DNA of 64,000 nucleotides from Microcyclospora pomicola (GCA_002786065.1 NHNY01000001.1:930001-994000), one strand, 5' to 3'; counted from the stretch's first letter, positions 1 through 10,950 are shown. Translations and numbers: made by a program. Notes: generated by a model not told the origin, from the sequence alone.

Positions 1-1043
1 GGCGAGGCTGGCTCTATGATCGCTGTCCTCCCCTTCTTTCACATCTATGGTCTCACGGTCCTGCTTCACCAAACCGTGTACAAAGGCTTAAAGTGTATTG
101 TCATGTCAAAGTTCGACATCGAAAAATTCTGCTCAACTATCCAACAACATAAGATTCAGTTCGCCTATGTCGCTCCACCGGTCATCTTGTTGTTATCTAA
201 GCACCCGATCGTTGAGAAGTACGACTTGACTTCTATGAAGATGTTGTCATCGGGCGCCGCACCACTATCGAAGGAACTGGTTGATGCCATGTACAAGCGC
301 ATCAAGATTCCCGCCAAGCAAGGCTATGGCTTGTCCGAAACCAGTCCTACCACCCATTTGCAAAAGTTCGAGGACTGGGACAAGTTCCCAGGGTCTGTCG
401 GTCGCATGCTTCCCAACCAAACCGCAATGTACATGTCACCCGAAGAGAAGGAGGTCCCCATCGGAGAGGTCGGCGAATTGTGGATCAAAGGTCCGAACAT
501 CTTCGCAGGCTACTTCAACAATCCTGAAGCTACTGCCAACGCCTTGACTCCCGACGGCTGGTTCAAGACAGGTGATGTCGGCTATCAAGACAAGGAAGGC
601 AACTTCTACATCACTGATCGTGTCAAGGAGCTTATCAAGTATAAGGGTATGGAGCATAACTCTGTGACGTCTGATCTAGACCAAAGGTCTGCACTAACAC
701 TCTTGCAGGATTTCAAGTGCCCCCTGCTGAACTCGAAGGATATCTTGCTTCCCATCCGAAAGTCAGCGACGTGGCTGTGATCGGTGTTTTCAAAGAGGAA
801 CAAGCAACCGAAGTCCCGCTCGCCTATATTGTCCCAGAACCGGGCAACACTCCAAGTCCAGCGCTCGAGCGCGAGATCACCGAGTGGCTCGCTCAAAAAG
901 TTGCCAACCACAAGAAGCTCCGAGGTGGCGTCCGGTTTATCGATGAGGTTCCCAAGAGCGCGGCTGGCAAGATCCTGCGACGAGTGCTCAAGGCAAAGTA
1001 TGACGAGGAAGAAAAGAAGAAGACTTCCACGGCAAAACTATAG
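1..1043 (+). CDS. 4-coumarate-CoA ligase-like acyl-CoA synthetase, 5' truncated, peroxisomal
   Basis: This is the C-terminal part of an ANL-superfamily adenylate-forming enzyme, which activates a carboxylic acid with ATP and transfers it to CoA. The frame is open from base 1, so the N-terminus lies outside the window. Exons are 1-646 and 709-1043, with intron 647-708 (GTATGG...TTGCAG). Visible motifs are LPFFHIYG (typical of 4CL-like enzymes), SSGAAPL, GYGLSETSPTTH, GELWIKGPNIFAGY, TGDVGY, DRVKELIKYKG, and SAAGKILRR with the adenylation lysine. The last three residues are AKL, a type 1 peroxisomal targeting signal, so the enzyme probably works in peroxisomes on a phenylpropanoid- or fatty-acid-like substrate. 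The substrate cannot be read from sequence. The in-frame stop at 780 lies downstream of the donor in unspliced reading and is not a break. Confidence 0.85.
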
Positions 1044-1454
1044 TGTGTGTGCATATTGTCGCACGGAATGTGTATCCATGTAAATTCATGAAAGTGGTTC
1101 GCAAACTCCATGTTCGTGCTGGTGTACTGGTGAAGAGCTGGACATTGTGAAGTTTCGACGCGTCTCATCGAAGTGTAATGAAGCTGCAGCTAACAAAACT
1201 AATCTCATGATACAGGTTGAACTACCGATACTGGTCTCCAGACGTTCTCAGTCAAATGGTCCCTCGGTTGCGGCTCAAATCATGCAATGCTAGTCTATCT
1301 TTCGAACTCTGTCCTACAAGGATCGCTCGCTGAACGACGCCTCACTCGATCAATATCCATAACCACACCAGGTCCGTCCCCTCTGGATCAAGCTCAAATC
1401 TGCAATACTCTGAGCTTAGAGCCTTTGGAAGACACCTCGGAAACAAGGATTCGA
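1044..1454. other. intergenic, convergent 3' ends
   Basis: This 411-base gap separates two convergent genes and should hold both 3' untranslated regions. I see no gene, repeat or structured RNA in it. Confidence 0.5.
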
Positions 1455-3773
1455 TCATCTTCCGTCTCTGGTCCTCTTCCCGGTCGGCTGCTCACTCGCT
1501 ACCTTGGCTGCCTTCCGCTTACCACCCAGTACTTGTGGCTCCTCGTCTGATACCTCTCTGCCCGCCGAATCGTGTCCATTGCCCTTGCGGATGTCCTCGT
1601 TGGACTTCGTTGGCCTCTCACTGAACCTCGGCAATGATTGAGCGAGCTCGGGCTTGGCTCCAGCAGCAGAAGGCACGCGCGAGTATGCCAGCGTATCAGG
1701 CGAGACCGATCTGCGCGAGAAAGGAGAAGCGTTGGCGGCCGTATGCTGTAGCTTCTTCGGGGCGTTCGCGAAGTAGTCTGGAGGTGCCGAAGGTTCCGGA
1801 GTCTGGTTCTTTGAGCTTGTCTGCTGTCGAGATGTGGCAAAGCTTGGGCTATCAGCGTCGGTCACTGGAGTCTTGAGTTCCGCAAGAGTTTCGACAGTCG
1901 TCATATGCTCTGCAGCATTCTCATCTTGCCCTACTGGTCCAGTCCTCGATGCCCTGTTACTCCGTCTCGTCGCGTCTGCTTCCGAGCTCTCCAACTTCTT
2001 CCTGAGCTCTGCGATCAACGCGTCCTTCCTGACCTGCCCGTTCCGCAGCTCCGACACGATGCGACTGAGACTGACGACCTCGCTCGACTTCTGCTGCGCG
2101 ATGTTCCACTGCACAGACCACTTCTGCTCTTGCTGGAACTGCTGCTGCTCATGCTTGGTCACCAGCTCGGCTTTATCGTCACCATGCTTGGCCTCTTGCG
2201 CTTGCAGATCGGCGTGCAACCGCTTCGCGTATGCCTTGTACTTGGCGTACTTCAGTTGCAGTTCTTCGGCAGTATTCTTGGCGTCTGTGGCGAGCTCGAT
2301 CTTGTCCTGGATTCCCTCGCGGAACGTGGATACGTCCGCCTTGGTCTTCGCGTGCTCCTTCTCCATCTCGCGCATCTGAGCTTTGAGATTCTTGATCTGC
2401 CCTTCTCGGTCCTGAACGAGTCGGTTCTTCTCAGGCCGGCAGTTCAACTTCTCGTCCTCGAGCTCTTCTCTCAGCTTCTTCTTCAAGGCCTCGACTTCGG
2501 CGGTATTCCGAGTCTTCTGAGACCGTGCCTCTGCCAAATCTCTCTTGGCTTCTTCGAGCTTCTCTTTGGCAGCGTGCTTGGTCTCCTCCAACGATTGTCT
2601 CGTCCTGTCAATGGTCGCGGTTTTCTTCGCAAGGCCGTCGCTCAATTGCTTTTTCCAAAGCTCCTTCTTAGCCTCGCATTCATCTTTCATGGCGTCGATC
2701 TTCGCAGCTGCGACAGTACGCACTTTTGCCATGCGCTCGTTGTTCTCCCGCTTCATTGCGGTAATGGCAGCCTTGTTCTGGCGTCGGAGCGTCACCATCT
2801 TACCGGCGAGGTGACTCTCCTCCTTCAAGTCCTCTATCGTCTTGTTAAGCTCGGCTATCTCATCGCGCATACTCTTTATCTGGGCGGTATACTTCTCGAT
2901 CGTGGCTAGCAGCTGCGCGATGCGTTGCTTATCTGCAGCAGACGTGTCCAAGACTCCGTTATCGTCGCTATCCTCAACAAGACTGACGACTTCTCTTTTC
3001 TCCTGAGGGTCTTCTGTCATTACTTTTGTCATACCTCCGACTGTATCGCTGCCAGCTCCCGATTTTGCCGGTGAAGAAGGGCTGATTTGCTTGCTTTGTG
3101 TCGCTGAACTGCCAGCTCTGGGCTGCGTCCCTGGTTCGTCTTCATCATCACTCAACTCTATCACACCTATCCTGGCAATGCTCTCGGGTCTCGCTTGTGG
3201 ATACGCAGAGCCAGCCTGTGATCGTGGAGTGCTCGAAGTCTGCTTGAACTCGATCATGTCCATGCTGTCCGCGTTGCTGGTGGCTTTGCTCCTGGAGCCT
3301 GCTTCATCAGAAACGTTCCTTGCCACACCCAACCTGGTCTCTTCGGTCGCAAATCGGGACATATAGTCTCCTGTGGTCTCTTGCTTGACAATAGCATCTG
3401 CATCACGTCCTCCCATCTCGATTTGGGGAGTAGCAAGCCGTCGAGTCCTATAGTCTTTAGACATTTTGTCCGTGTATTCTGCAGTCAACCCAGCCTGCTC
3501 AGCGAACTGTTTGCTGTCCTTGTAAGATGTCGGGGAAGACTCCTGATTGTCGAAGTCGTTGGAAACCATCACCATAGGTTGTGATGATACTGGAAATGAA
3601 CTCATGCTCCCGACGTCTGATCCGGCCACTAGCGAGGGCCAGTCGCCGTGTTCTTCACTTGCTGGTGTATCACCTACGGCAGGTGAAGGGCTGTCGTCAG
3701 GCGTGAGATCCACCTCCTCGATCGCCTCTGGTACCGTCGATACTGCGGCTGCTTCTGACATGATCACGTCCAT
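1455..3773 (-). CDS. coiled-coil protein with SIM-like motifs, function unknown
   Basis: A single-exon protein of about 772 residues from the ATG at 3773. The frame stays open upstream to about 3900 but has no ATG there, so a 5' exon is possible. The first 290 residues are disordered, rich in Ser, Asp and Glu. The middle (about residues 285-620) is a long Lys/Glu/Ala-rich coiled coil. The C-terminus is Ser/Pro-rich and ends in a basic GKRKAAK...GKRTRDGR stretch that could be a nuclear localisation signal. Two hydrophobic-acidic patches (GVIELSDDEDE and VVSLVEDSDD) resemble SUMO-interacting motifs. I do not recognise a family. A nuclear structural or scaffold role is inference only. The next gene on the same strand is also coiled-coil. 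Confidence 0.7.
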   Translation of the reverse strand: MDVIMSEAAAVSTVPEAIEEVDLTPDDSPSPAVGDTPASEEHGDWPSLVAGSDVGSMSSFPVSSQPMVMVSNDFDNQESSPTSYKDSKQFAEQAGLTAEYTDKMSKDYRTRRLATPQIEMGGRDADAIVKQETTGDYMSRFATEETRLGVARNVSDEAGSRSKATSNADSMDMIEFKQTSSTPRSQAGSAYPQARPESIARIGVIELSDDEDEPGTQPRAGSSATQSKQISPSSPAKSGAGSDTVGGMTKVMTEDPQEKREVVSLVEDSDDNGVLDTSAADKQRIAQLLATIEKYTAQIKSMRDEIAELNKTIEDLKEESHLAGKMVTLRRQNKAAITAMKRENNERMAKVRTVAAAKIDAMKDECEAKKELWKKQLSDGLAKKTATIDRTRQSLEETKHAAKEKLEEAKRDLAEARSQKTRNTAEVEALKKKLREELEDEKLNCRPEKNRLVQDREGQIKNLKAQMREMEKEHAKTKADVSTFREGIQDKIELATDAKNTAEELQLKYAKYKAYAKRLHADLQAQEAKHGDDKAELVTKHEQQQFQQEQKWSVQWNIAQQKSSEVVSLSRIVSELRNGQVRKDALIAELRKKLESSEADATRRSNRASRTGPVGQDENAAEHMTTVETLAELKTPVTDADSPSFATSRQQTSSKNQTPEPSAPPDYFANAPKKLQHTAANASPFSRRSVSPDTLAYSRVPSAAGAKPELAQSLPRFSERPTKSNEDIRKGNGHDSAGREVSDEEPQVLGGKRKAAKVASEQPTGKRTRDGR

Positions 3774-4674
3774 GACGCCTGGTTCTGGTATGGTCGGTAC
3801 GACAGATCGTGCACCGAAGCTCCTGTCAATCAAGTTCGAATGCCTGGATGACAGTACGGGACTTGATACCGTCCGTTGCTACAAGCCGTGGGCTGCTGTG
3901 CCGGAGCAAGTGATGATGTATGAGTTCAACGAAAATGTGAAGAAAGGCTCAATCAAGCAGTGGCTTGGTTGTAGAACAATGCTCGCATTGCTTGGCGTGG
4001 ACCACTTGTGACTGTCGTTATCCTGTACGGTGAAAGTGGCAAGCTGATATAGTTCAGTCAGCACGATTACTTATCCAACCTGCCAGATACAATTTGTGTC
4101 GTCGCAAAGCCAAAACGAGATCCGTCGAGGTGGCATACCCTGTTCAAGATACTGCAGGTGGAAGATGTCGGAAAGGGGGTTTAAGTCGAGGTGTCCGATG
4201 GCCTTCAATCGTTGCAGCAAGTGAAGAGATGAGGTGTGGCGTGAAGCTACATGAGGTTGCCGTCGATGGCGGTGTGGGTTCTAGCACATTTGATTGAGGG
4301 GCGCTGTCTTCTTTGTTAAGTGTAGGGGGCTGGTCTGACATGTGATGGTGCTTGGCAGGCATATGTGCTCGTGTAAATTCATGGTAGAGACGATATGGAT
4401 CAATGGAAAGTTGTGAATCCCGCAATCCTCGTCAAGTACTACAGGGAATGGACGAATTGGGCTATCATTGGGCTTTTGCGACAGACATCAGGACTGACAG
4501 GAGGAGGGAGTGAAGATGAAGCGCTTTTGGAGAAGGAGGTATCATGAATTGTTGGGGAGCGGTTGACACTGCACTAAGTACCATCGATCAAGCAAACAAC
4601 TTATTACGCTTGCTGCACCCCTTTCACGGCCACCGACTCAAGTCTCAGTGCTGCACTTCAAGCACATCGACTTT
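3774..4674. other. intergenic region upstream of coiled-coil gene
   Basis: About 900 bases between two minus-strand coiled-coil genes. It should contain the promoter and possibly a non-coding or short coding 5' exon of the gene at 1455-3773: minus-strand frames at 3879-4064 and 4144-4425 and a branch-plus-acceptor-like stretch near 4043-4060 hint at this. No model could be fixed. Confidence 0.3.
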
Positions 4675-5718
4675 CTACGCGGATGAGCTCCACAGTACCG
4701 CGGTGAGCTGTTTCTCCAACGCCCGCAGTTCAGACAAGCATTCACCTGCGTACTGCCATGGAATCCTTTCGGACACCAAGTCAACCATGCGACGACCGAG
4801 TATGACAGCTCTGTCAGCTTTGAGATTCAGGTCGGCAACCTGGGCGGTCAGGTCTTCAATAACGTTGTTCTGAGCTTCAAGATCCGCTACCAGCTTATCC
4901 ACGCGTTTCGACTTTTCGAGAAGCTCCGGAAACTTGGCTTGGCTGATAGTGATCACGGCCAACGCTTCCTCTAAACGCTCCTGCAAGATTCGTACCCGTC
5001 CTTCAGAATCTGCGAGTGCATCCTGATTACTCCTTACGGTAGTAACGATGTTTTGAGCGAAGGCAGATAGTCTAGCACGAAAATTTGCCTCACTGGAGCT
5101 TGGTTCTCGTCCAAGGCCCGCATCTGAGTATACGTGACCAACAGCATTCTGAGTGGCTTTGCTTTGCACCTCGGCGTCCTCATGTCGAACTGCTGGCCCT
5201 TGGCGCGACATCCCTAGAGGCGTAGCAGAAGCAGCGGCAGATCTTTCAACCTCAGTCTTGAGCTGGTTCCGTAAGTCCAAGTTCTCCTGCCTGGCTTTGC
5301 CAAGAGTTGCGTGAAGATGAGCGTTTGACGTTCTCTGATTGTCGATCGTGTGCTGCTTCGCGGCTATGATCTTGTCGAGTTTGGAGGTACCACGACGATG
5401 GCTCTCGATGATCTTCTGTTGCCCTTCGATGGCAACGTCACGACTGTCAATTGCATCCCGAAGGCGGTCGAGCTCGGCGACTGAGAGCTTCCTGGTATCG
5501 ATGAGGGTTTCCAGGACATGCACTGCCGGGGGAACATGTTGTGACGTATTAGGGAATGCAGGTACTGCTACCGGCGTAGGTGGGTTGGGAGCATGGTTGC
5601 GCAGGCTTGCTTGATTAGGTGGCCTGCTTGAACGTGGTGGGAATGACCGTGGAGCTCGATTAGATGGTGGCCGGTGATGGTGACCTCTGCGGACAGGCTT
5701 TTTAGGAGCAGAGGTCAT
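4675..5718 (-). CDS. coiled-coil protein, function unknown
   Basis: A 347-residue protein from the ATG at 5718. The frame is open 81 codons further upstream, but that stretch is Cys/His/Ser-rich and unlike protein, so the internal ATG is preferred. The N-terminus (MTSAPKKPVRRGHHH and onward, about 50 residues) is basic and rich in Arg, Pro and Asn. Residues from about 70 to the end are predicted coiled coil in two blocks, broken near residue 170 by a Ser/Ala-rich linker. The C-terminal block carries heptads such as RVRILQERLEEAL and VADLEAQNNVIEDL. There is no catalytic motif and no recognised family. It follows another coiled-coil gene on the same strand, but the two do not look like obvious paralogues. 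Confidence 0.65.
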   Translation of the reverse strand: MTSAPKKPVRRGHHHRPPSNRAPRSFPPRSSRPPNQASLRNHAPNPPTPVAVPAFPNTSQHVPPAVHVLETLIDTRKLSVAELDRLRDAIDSRDVAIEGQQKIIESHRRGTSKLDKIIAAKQHTIDNQRTSNAHLHATLGKARQENLDLRNQLKTEVERSAAASATPLGMSRQGPAVRHEDAEVQSKATQNAVGHVYSDAGLGREPSSSEANFRARLSAFAQNIVTTVRSNQDALADSEGRVRILQERLEEALAVITISQAKFPELLEKSKRVDKLVADLEAQNNVIEDLTAQVADLNLKADRAVILGRRMVDLVSERIPWQYAGECLSELRALEKQLTAVLWSSSA

Positions 5719-6076
5719 GACTGGGGCAACGGATGAGTCGAGGGTGAATTGTTGATGTTGGTGGTTGACAAGATGCGTTGTGCAGGAAGCACTCGCACAC
5801 GCATGTTTTGATATTGAGGTCTGTACGGTGCAAGGACTAAGGTGGCTCGTTAGCACGTGAAAGCTGCGGATTGCATGTGATGGGCATGTAGCAACAGACA
5901 CCAGGTCGGTCAGGTAAGGTATGTGACATTGGTAACTGCGTGTCGGCCACAACCTCGCCAAAACATATGGACAGAGCCCTCCACGCTGTCCGTGCTAGAT
6001 AATGTTACATCCTCCAATACTACAGTTAGGAGAAGCAACTCTTAACAGCTTAGCATGCCACATCAACATTTACGCT

Positions 6077-7450
6077 TCAGCTTTTGGTCTGCAATGCATC
6101 TTCGACAGGATTAATTTCCTTCTGCAACTTGGCCGCAACGCGATCAGCCTCGTGCCAGACACGCAGCAGATTCCCTCCGACGACTTTTCCGAGATCGTGC
6201 TCGGAGACGCCCTTTTTGAGTAACAGCTTCACCAGATCTGGGAACTTGGACACGTCTTTCAAGCCTCTTGGCACTGTGGGAATACCATCAAAGTCACTCC
6301 CGAACCCAACGTGATCGTAGCCGATCTTCTCGCCGATGTACATGACATGTTTAGCGACATGCTCAATGGTATTCGTGTCATCGACATAGTCGGGAATGCC
6401 GTCTGAAGCATTGCTAGCTTTACAGCTGATGAAGTCGGGTGCGAAGTTAATCATGACCAGTGAGTTGCGCTTCTTGACCAGTTCCAATATGTCGTCTGGT
6501 ACATTTCGTGGATGCGGGCAGATCGACTTCACGCTTGAGTGGCTGAAGATTGGAGCCGCAATGCTGCCATTCCAGCCTTTCTCGGGACTACCTCCAAGTA
6601 CGTCTCTCATGGTGTCTACACTGACGTGGCTGAGATCAACCATCATCCCGAGTCTGTTCATTTCCAGAATCAGGTCGTGCCCGGCTGGGCTGACACCGCC
6701 CCAGTACGGCTTTGAAGCCATCGAGTGGCCATCAATGTTGACGATTGCGGCGTCTGAATAGATATTGTGACAATTCCAGTTCAGCGTAGCGTAACGCACA
6801 CCGAGCTGGTGGTACAGTCGGAGCGTGGCTAAGGAATTGCCGATTTGATGGAGTCCTTCGATGATGACTGGTGAGATGAGCTTGCCTTCCTTGTGGAACC
6901 TGTGTTCTGCCTCCTTGGCGGTCCTTGAAAGGGTAAAGTACTTTGGATACTTCTCGGACAACCGGTTGAACAGATCTAGCTGCTCCATTGTTTGTCGTAC
7001 AAAAGGCGCATAGTTCTCGTCGGAGAAGTCGAATCCGTCGGACGGACAAGGCACCCACGCACTCCAGAAGGTACCGCCCATCTTACCCTCGTCGGCGCGA
7101 GGAAGGTCGAAATGGCCAGTCATTCCACCATGCTCGAAGACGCTGGTGAAGTTATCTTCATTGATCTTGTCCTGATACAACATGCGGATGAGGTAGAGAA
7201 GATCATTGTGGCCGTCAATCAGCGGGTGGTCTGCCAGGATCCTGGAGACTATGCTGTCTGACGAGCTTGATGATTCGGTAGTATTCCATGAGATCAAAGC
7301 CCATGTGCGGAGCATGAACCAGCATGACAAGAATGTCAACATCATGGGTAATGCATATCTCCTCTGTCGGCTGTTACTTGCGGTGGCGCTTTGTTTGTCC
7401 GCTGTCTTTGCATGGCTCGGAAGCAGGGGATTCTTCTCGTCCATTTTCAT
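6077..7450 (-). CDS. membrane dipeptidase, peptidase family M19
   Basis: A 457-residue zinc dipeptidase of the renal-dipeptidase family, which hydrolyses dipeptides with a broad side-chain range. The start is the ATG at 7450. A cytosolic N-tail of about 30 residues is followed by one hydrophobic segment (YALPMMLTFLSCWFMLRTWALI), so it is probably a type II membrane protein with the enzyme in the lumen or outside. The expected metal-site residues are present: His and Asp in DGHNDLL, Glu in VIIEGLHQIGN, His in MVDLSHVS, His in APIFSHSSVK, and Asp in GFGSDFDGI. The length fits the family, so it should be active. It is divergent from ILM1, with 237 bases between start codons. Confidence 0.9.
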   Translation of the reverse strand: MKMDEKNPLLPSHAKTADKQSATASNSRQRRYALPMMLTFLSCWFMLRTWALISWNTTESSSSSDSIVSRILADHPLIDGHNDLLYLIRMLYQDKINEDNFTSVFEHGGMTGHFDLPRADEGKMGGTFWSAWVPCPSDGFDFSDENYAPFVRQTMEQLDLFNRLSEKYPKYFTLSRTAKEAEHRFHKEGKLISPVIIEGLHQIGNSLATLRLYHQLGVRYATLNWNCHNIYSDAAIVNIDGHSMASKPYWGGVSPAGHDLILEMNRLGMMVDLSHVSVDTMRDVLGGSPEKGWNGSIAAPIFSHSSVKSICPHPRNVPDDILELVKKRNSLVMINFAPDFISCKASNASDGIPDYVDDTNTIEHVAKHVMYIGEKIGYDHVGFGSDFDGIPTVPRGLKDVSKFPDLVKLLLKKGVSEHDLGKVVGGNLLRVWHEADRVAAKLQKEINPVEDALQTKS

Positions 7451-7687
7451 CACTTCATAGGATCGTATGCTTCAAAACTACCATGTACAGTCAACGTGAG
7501 AAGGTATGAAGAGCCCGGTTGAGTCTCTGTGAGATGCATTCCCGCCGTCTTATCATGCGGATTACTGTACAAGTCTGACATGCGCCAATGACGCGGATTT
7601 AAGATCGCGGAGTTATCGAGTGCTGAATTTCAAGCAACCTTGAAGCCATCTATTCACTCCCCGAATGTGAACATACATGTAACAACC

Positions 7688-8345
7688 ATGGCGATCATTT
7701 CGCCGTTCACGAAGATCCGTGCGATCTCGCTCTTCCACTTGACTGCAGCATACTTCTTCCTCACGGCTCCCCTGAAGCTTGCCGACCAGAATGTCGTCTA
7801 CATACTGGGAGAATCTATGCGATTGGTACGCTCCACACATACGCCGGATCTATCACTCAATGACAAGCACTAATAAGTCTCATAGCCTCACGCGACCTCC
7901 CTGGACAAGCCGTCCGATGCCTCTGCCTTCATCGCGCTCATACTAGCTTTCGTGGGCCTCTCCGACTTGACCGCCGCATCTTTAAGTGAAGAGATATCGG
8001 TACAATACTGGCTGGCCGTCATCCCCACGCGACTGATGTTGCTATTCAGCGTGACGGGCTACACATATCTCTTCAAGCCGGACGGGCTATTTGGGTCAGG
8101 AGCTGCGAGCAGCGCCAGTATCGGGGAGAATTTGCAGAACAGTCTGGTGTTCACGTGGGGATTTCTCGAGACCGCCGTGTGGTTCTGGGTAAGGTCGAAA
8201 GTGGACACAAAGGAAGCTGGACACATCTCGGACTAACTTTTGGCTATCGTAGGTCTTCACGGGCATGCGAGAAGAAAGACACATGCTGGCTCGCAAGCGA
8301 TTGGAGTTGGTCAGCAAGGCGGAGCAAGACAGACTGCAACAATGA
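7688..8345 (+). CDS. ILM1: ILM1 family membrane protein
   Basis: Exons 7688-7825, 7886-8188 and 8253-8345, with GT-AG introns 7826-7885 and 8189-8252, give a protein of about 177 residues. It matches the fungal ILM1 (increased loss of mitochondrial DNA) family: it opens MAIISPFTKIRAISLFHLT, then ADQNVVYILGESMRL, DKPSDASAFIALILAFVGLSDLT and LLFSVTGYTYLFKPDG, and has about four hydrophobic segments. It ends in a charged tail, KRLELVSKAEQDRLQQ. In yeast, ILM1 is a small endomembrane protein whose loss destabilises mitochondrial DNA; its molecular activity is not settled. All three exons join in frame and the splice sites are canonical. It is divergent from the M19 dipeptidase gene. Confidence 0.82.
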
Positions 8346-9367
8346 GCTTTGTATCGGCAAAGACCCTGTTTGACCTAGTACGACTCCAATACGCTTGCTC
8401 AATGCTGTGCACTACCATATTGTGGAATCTTGAAGCGGTATATTACCAATGAGGATTACCGGCACATCTTCATGATGCGGGCCTTGTAGCTGCTCGTCGC
8501 TGAGCAATATACTAACGTTGCCGTGGTTGCAAGTCTGCCATACGTCTTGTAGAAGCAGATAAGTCGACTTCACGATTATCATCTATGGACAGCATACCTA
8601 GAGTGCCGGTAGCTCTAATCTGCAGCTTACGCAGCGATGGAGAATATGCATCATACGAATATGCACTCGGCCAGTGGACCATCATTGTTTGGGACGGAGA
8701 CGCGCTTATCCACGTCACGACCGCTGATCGCAGCTTCGATGGATTCAAGATACATGCATGTGAGATAGACACATTTCACCGCATCAAGCTAGCTTTGGAC
8801 GAGGCGAGCGAAGGACTCCTCATTCACGAGGGGCATGTCTAAATGCCGAGATATATTGTGGTCAATGTATTGCATTTGTATGAGAATGGAGACATTGACC
8901 GCGACACCTTTCAGCTGCATAAACATTTCGAGTATACGAGCACCTACCTGATATACGCGGTTGCAATGTTCTAAACCTACCGCACATGCTATACTAGTTG
9001 TAGAGCCGCAATCGAGGTATCAACATTGCGATGTGCTGGAAGGATTTCATCCCTGCCATACACAGCCACGCTCGGGACTGCACGATGTCTCCACAACACT
9101 GTAAATCCGCGTGCACCCACCCCTCGACCATGGTGATACGAGTTTTGCTTCGGCGTCTCGGATACCTGACGACGGGGTACCGATGTGGTATGTGTAGAAC
9201 AACCTCGAGTACAAGTAAATGACCTTTTCCTGTCCGTCCTCATATCCACCACCACAGCATCAATCGCACCCTGTACAGTCAACAGCAGTCGGCTTTCTCA
9301 CCTCACGACGCTTCATCGTAGACTCCCTTGACGAGCAGATATTCTCGTTCACAACCTCGCATTCGCC
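8346..9367. other. intergenic; only a doubtful 85-codon frame
   Basis: About 1 kb between ILM1 and the first MARVEL-like gene. It contains an 85-codon ATG frame at 8585-8842 (+) with no recognisable domain, signal or splice support; I do not call it. The rest should be the ILM1 3' end and the promoter of the next gene. Confidence 0.4.
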
Positions 9368-10236
9368 ATGACCATGTCGACGATGCAGTCTACAACATGG
9401 AGCAAGCGAGTCCTGATCCCCATGCTCATCGTGGAACTTGTTGCTGCTGCCACCTACACCACGATCGTGGGTACGATGATGCAATCCGGATGGGAGACGT
9501 CGCAGATGAGCACGTAAGTACCTGATATCAACAGCCTACTTGGGGCATTCAGGGGAGTGCTGACCATGCTGTTCCCTGCCAGCGGCGGCCGAGCGGTCAT
9601 CATGGCTATGGGACCCTGCGTGCTGCTCTTCATGCTTGTGGCGTCGGTGCAATGGGCATTTAAGTGTCTGACGCGTACGACCATGGTGGTGGCCAACAGC
9701 ATCAAGGCCGTCATCTGGCTGTTGTTCATCCTAGTGGAGATGTTTGAGGGCTATCATCTTTACAACTTCAGCTCCGGCGTGTGGGCCATGCACCTGGTCT
9801 TACTGTACGTTCCTCTCTGCTGATCGAGCCTCTTATCGCCATATTGGGGAGAGCAAGGAGCGGCATTCTGGAGTGACTAGCACAAATCACTGACAAATCG
9901 TGCGTAAGATTATGCGCAGTGGCACAACTCAGCTACGCCGCTGTGATGCTGCGTCGTCAATCGCGGAAAGCCATGTCCAAGGACATTGAAGATGTGGATG
10001 AATCCGGCCGCGGTCTGGCATATGACATGGTTCCAGGTTCCAGTACATACGCAGGACCAGATCTCTATGCATCGCGTGTCAATTCAATGTCGAAGTCGAC
10101 AGAGGCTTTCGAAGAGTTGCGCGCCCACCCTCAAGACGATCAGCCTCTGCCGGTGTATGAAGCTTCGGGTGTTGTGACGAGAGTGACGGACGTTGAGACG
10201 AAGAAACCCGCGCCAGGATACTGGAGCAATGTCTGA
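9368..10236 (+). CDS. MARVEL-like four-helix membrane protein (first of tandem pair)
   Basis: Exons 9368-9513, 9583-9804 and 9909-10236 encode 231 residues. Both introns are phase 2. Four hydrophobic helices are clear: VLIPMLIVELVAAATYTTIVG, then VIMAMGPCVLLFMLVASVQWAF (about residues 54-75), AVIWLLFILVEMFEGYHLY, and VWAMHLVLLLCAVAQLSYAAV. A hydrophilic cytosolic tail of about 85 residues follows, rich in Ser, Asp and Tyr. This topology fits fungal MARVEL-domain proteins, which organise plasma-membrane or vesicle-membrane patches. The family call rests on topology and the tail, not on a diagnostic motif. The next gene has the same topology and intron phases, so the two are probably paralogues. 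Confidence 0.72.
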
Positions 10237-10950
10237 GTCAACACGATCAGAGAGTAAAGGAGTACAAGAGCAGGGTAGGTGAAAGGTTATTCATGTTGGC
10301 TCTTCGACTGTTGAGTCATGAGAATTGACAGGATGGGACCACTCCTTGTGTCGAGCTGCGTTATGTGTGATTCCAGGTAGTTGAGGTATTACCTTTACCA
10401 GAAATACTTGGCTGAACACGTCAAGCCGAATCCAATCAATTCAGATATACTGGCCTTGAGCGGTGTCCACATGTGAAAGAGAGCGTATATCACACCGGAC
10501 AGTGGAGTCAGCTCCCTGTTTGTGCCTGAGTTCCAGTCACCAAATAGAGTTGTCCCTAGTGTCTATTTTTGCGTCCGCGGCACGTTTCCTTGCTGCCCAC
10601 GAGACAGCCCATTCCCCTTATGGTCACACCTCTCCACATGGCTTTCCACCTCGACCTGCAGCATCTGAACGCTTGGGCGGCACAACACAACTGCGCCGCA
10701 ACGATGGGGAGAAGCATCGAATGGGCGCGCGACAACAAGCGCTGCGGCTGGTCAAACGGTCTCGTCCGCAGCAGATCTTCCTCAGGATGAGACGGGGTAC
10801 AAGTACAATACAATTTCTCTTACCAATGCTCCAAGATATCCTACATCATCCTCACACTCCATTGATTTTTCCCGGCCCTCAGCTTTGTACAGACAAGGAG
10901 ACTCTCCCAAACATCTACCTCATATCATATCACTACTTACAACACATACC
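10237..10950. other. intergenic between tandem MARVEL-like genes
   Basis: About 710 bases. It holds the 3' end of the first gene and a pyrimidine-rich 5' leader (CATATCATATCACTACTTACAACACATACC) just before the second ATG. The long plus-strand frame at 10463-10978 has no protein-like features. Confidence 0.45.

Noticed and set aside
647-780. Possible frameshift or truncation in the acyl-CoA ligase
   Set aside because: Explained by a canonical 62-base intron (647-708) that restores the conserved GFQVPPAELEG block.
1834-2909. Long plus-strand frames (181 and 334 codons) antisense to the coiled-coil gene
   Set aside because: They are mirror frames of Lys/Glu-rich coiled-coil codons (Leu/Ser/Phe-rich antisense) with no domain or start context.
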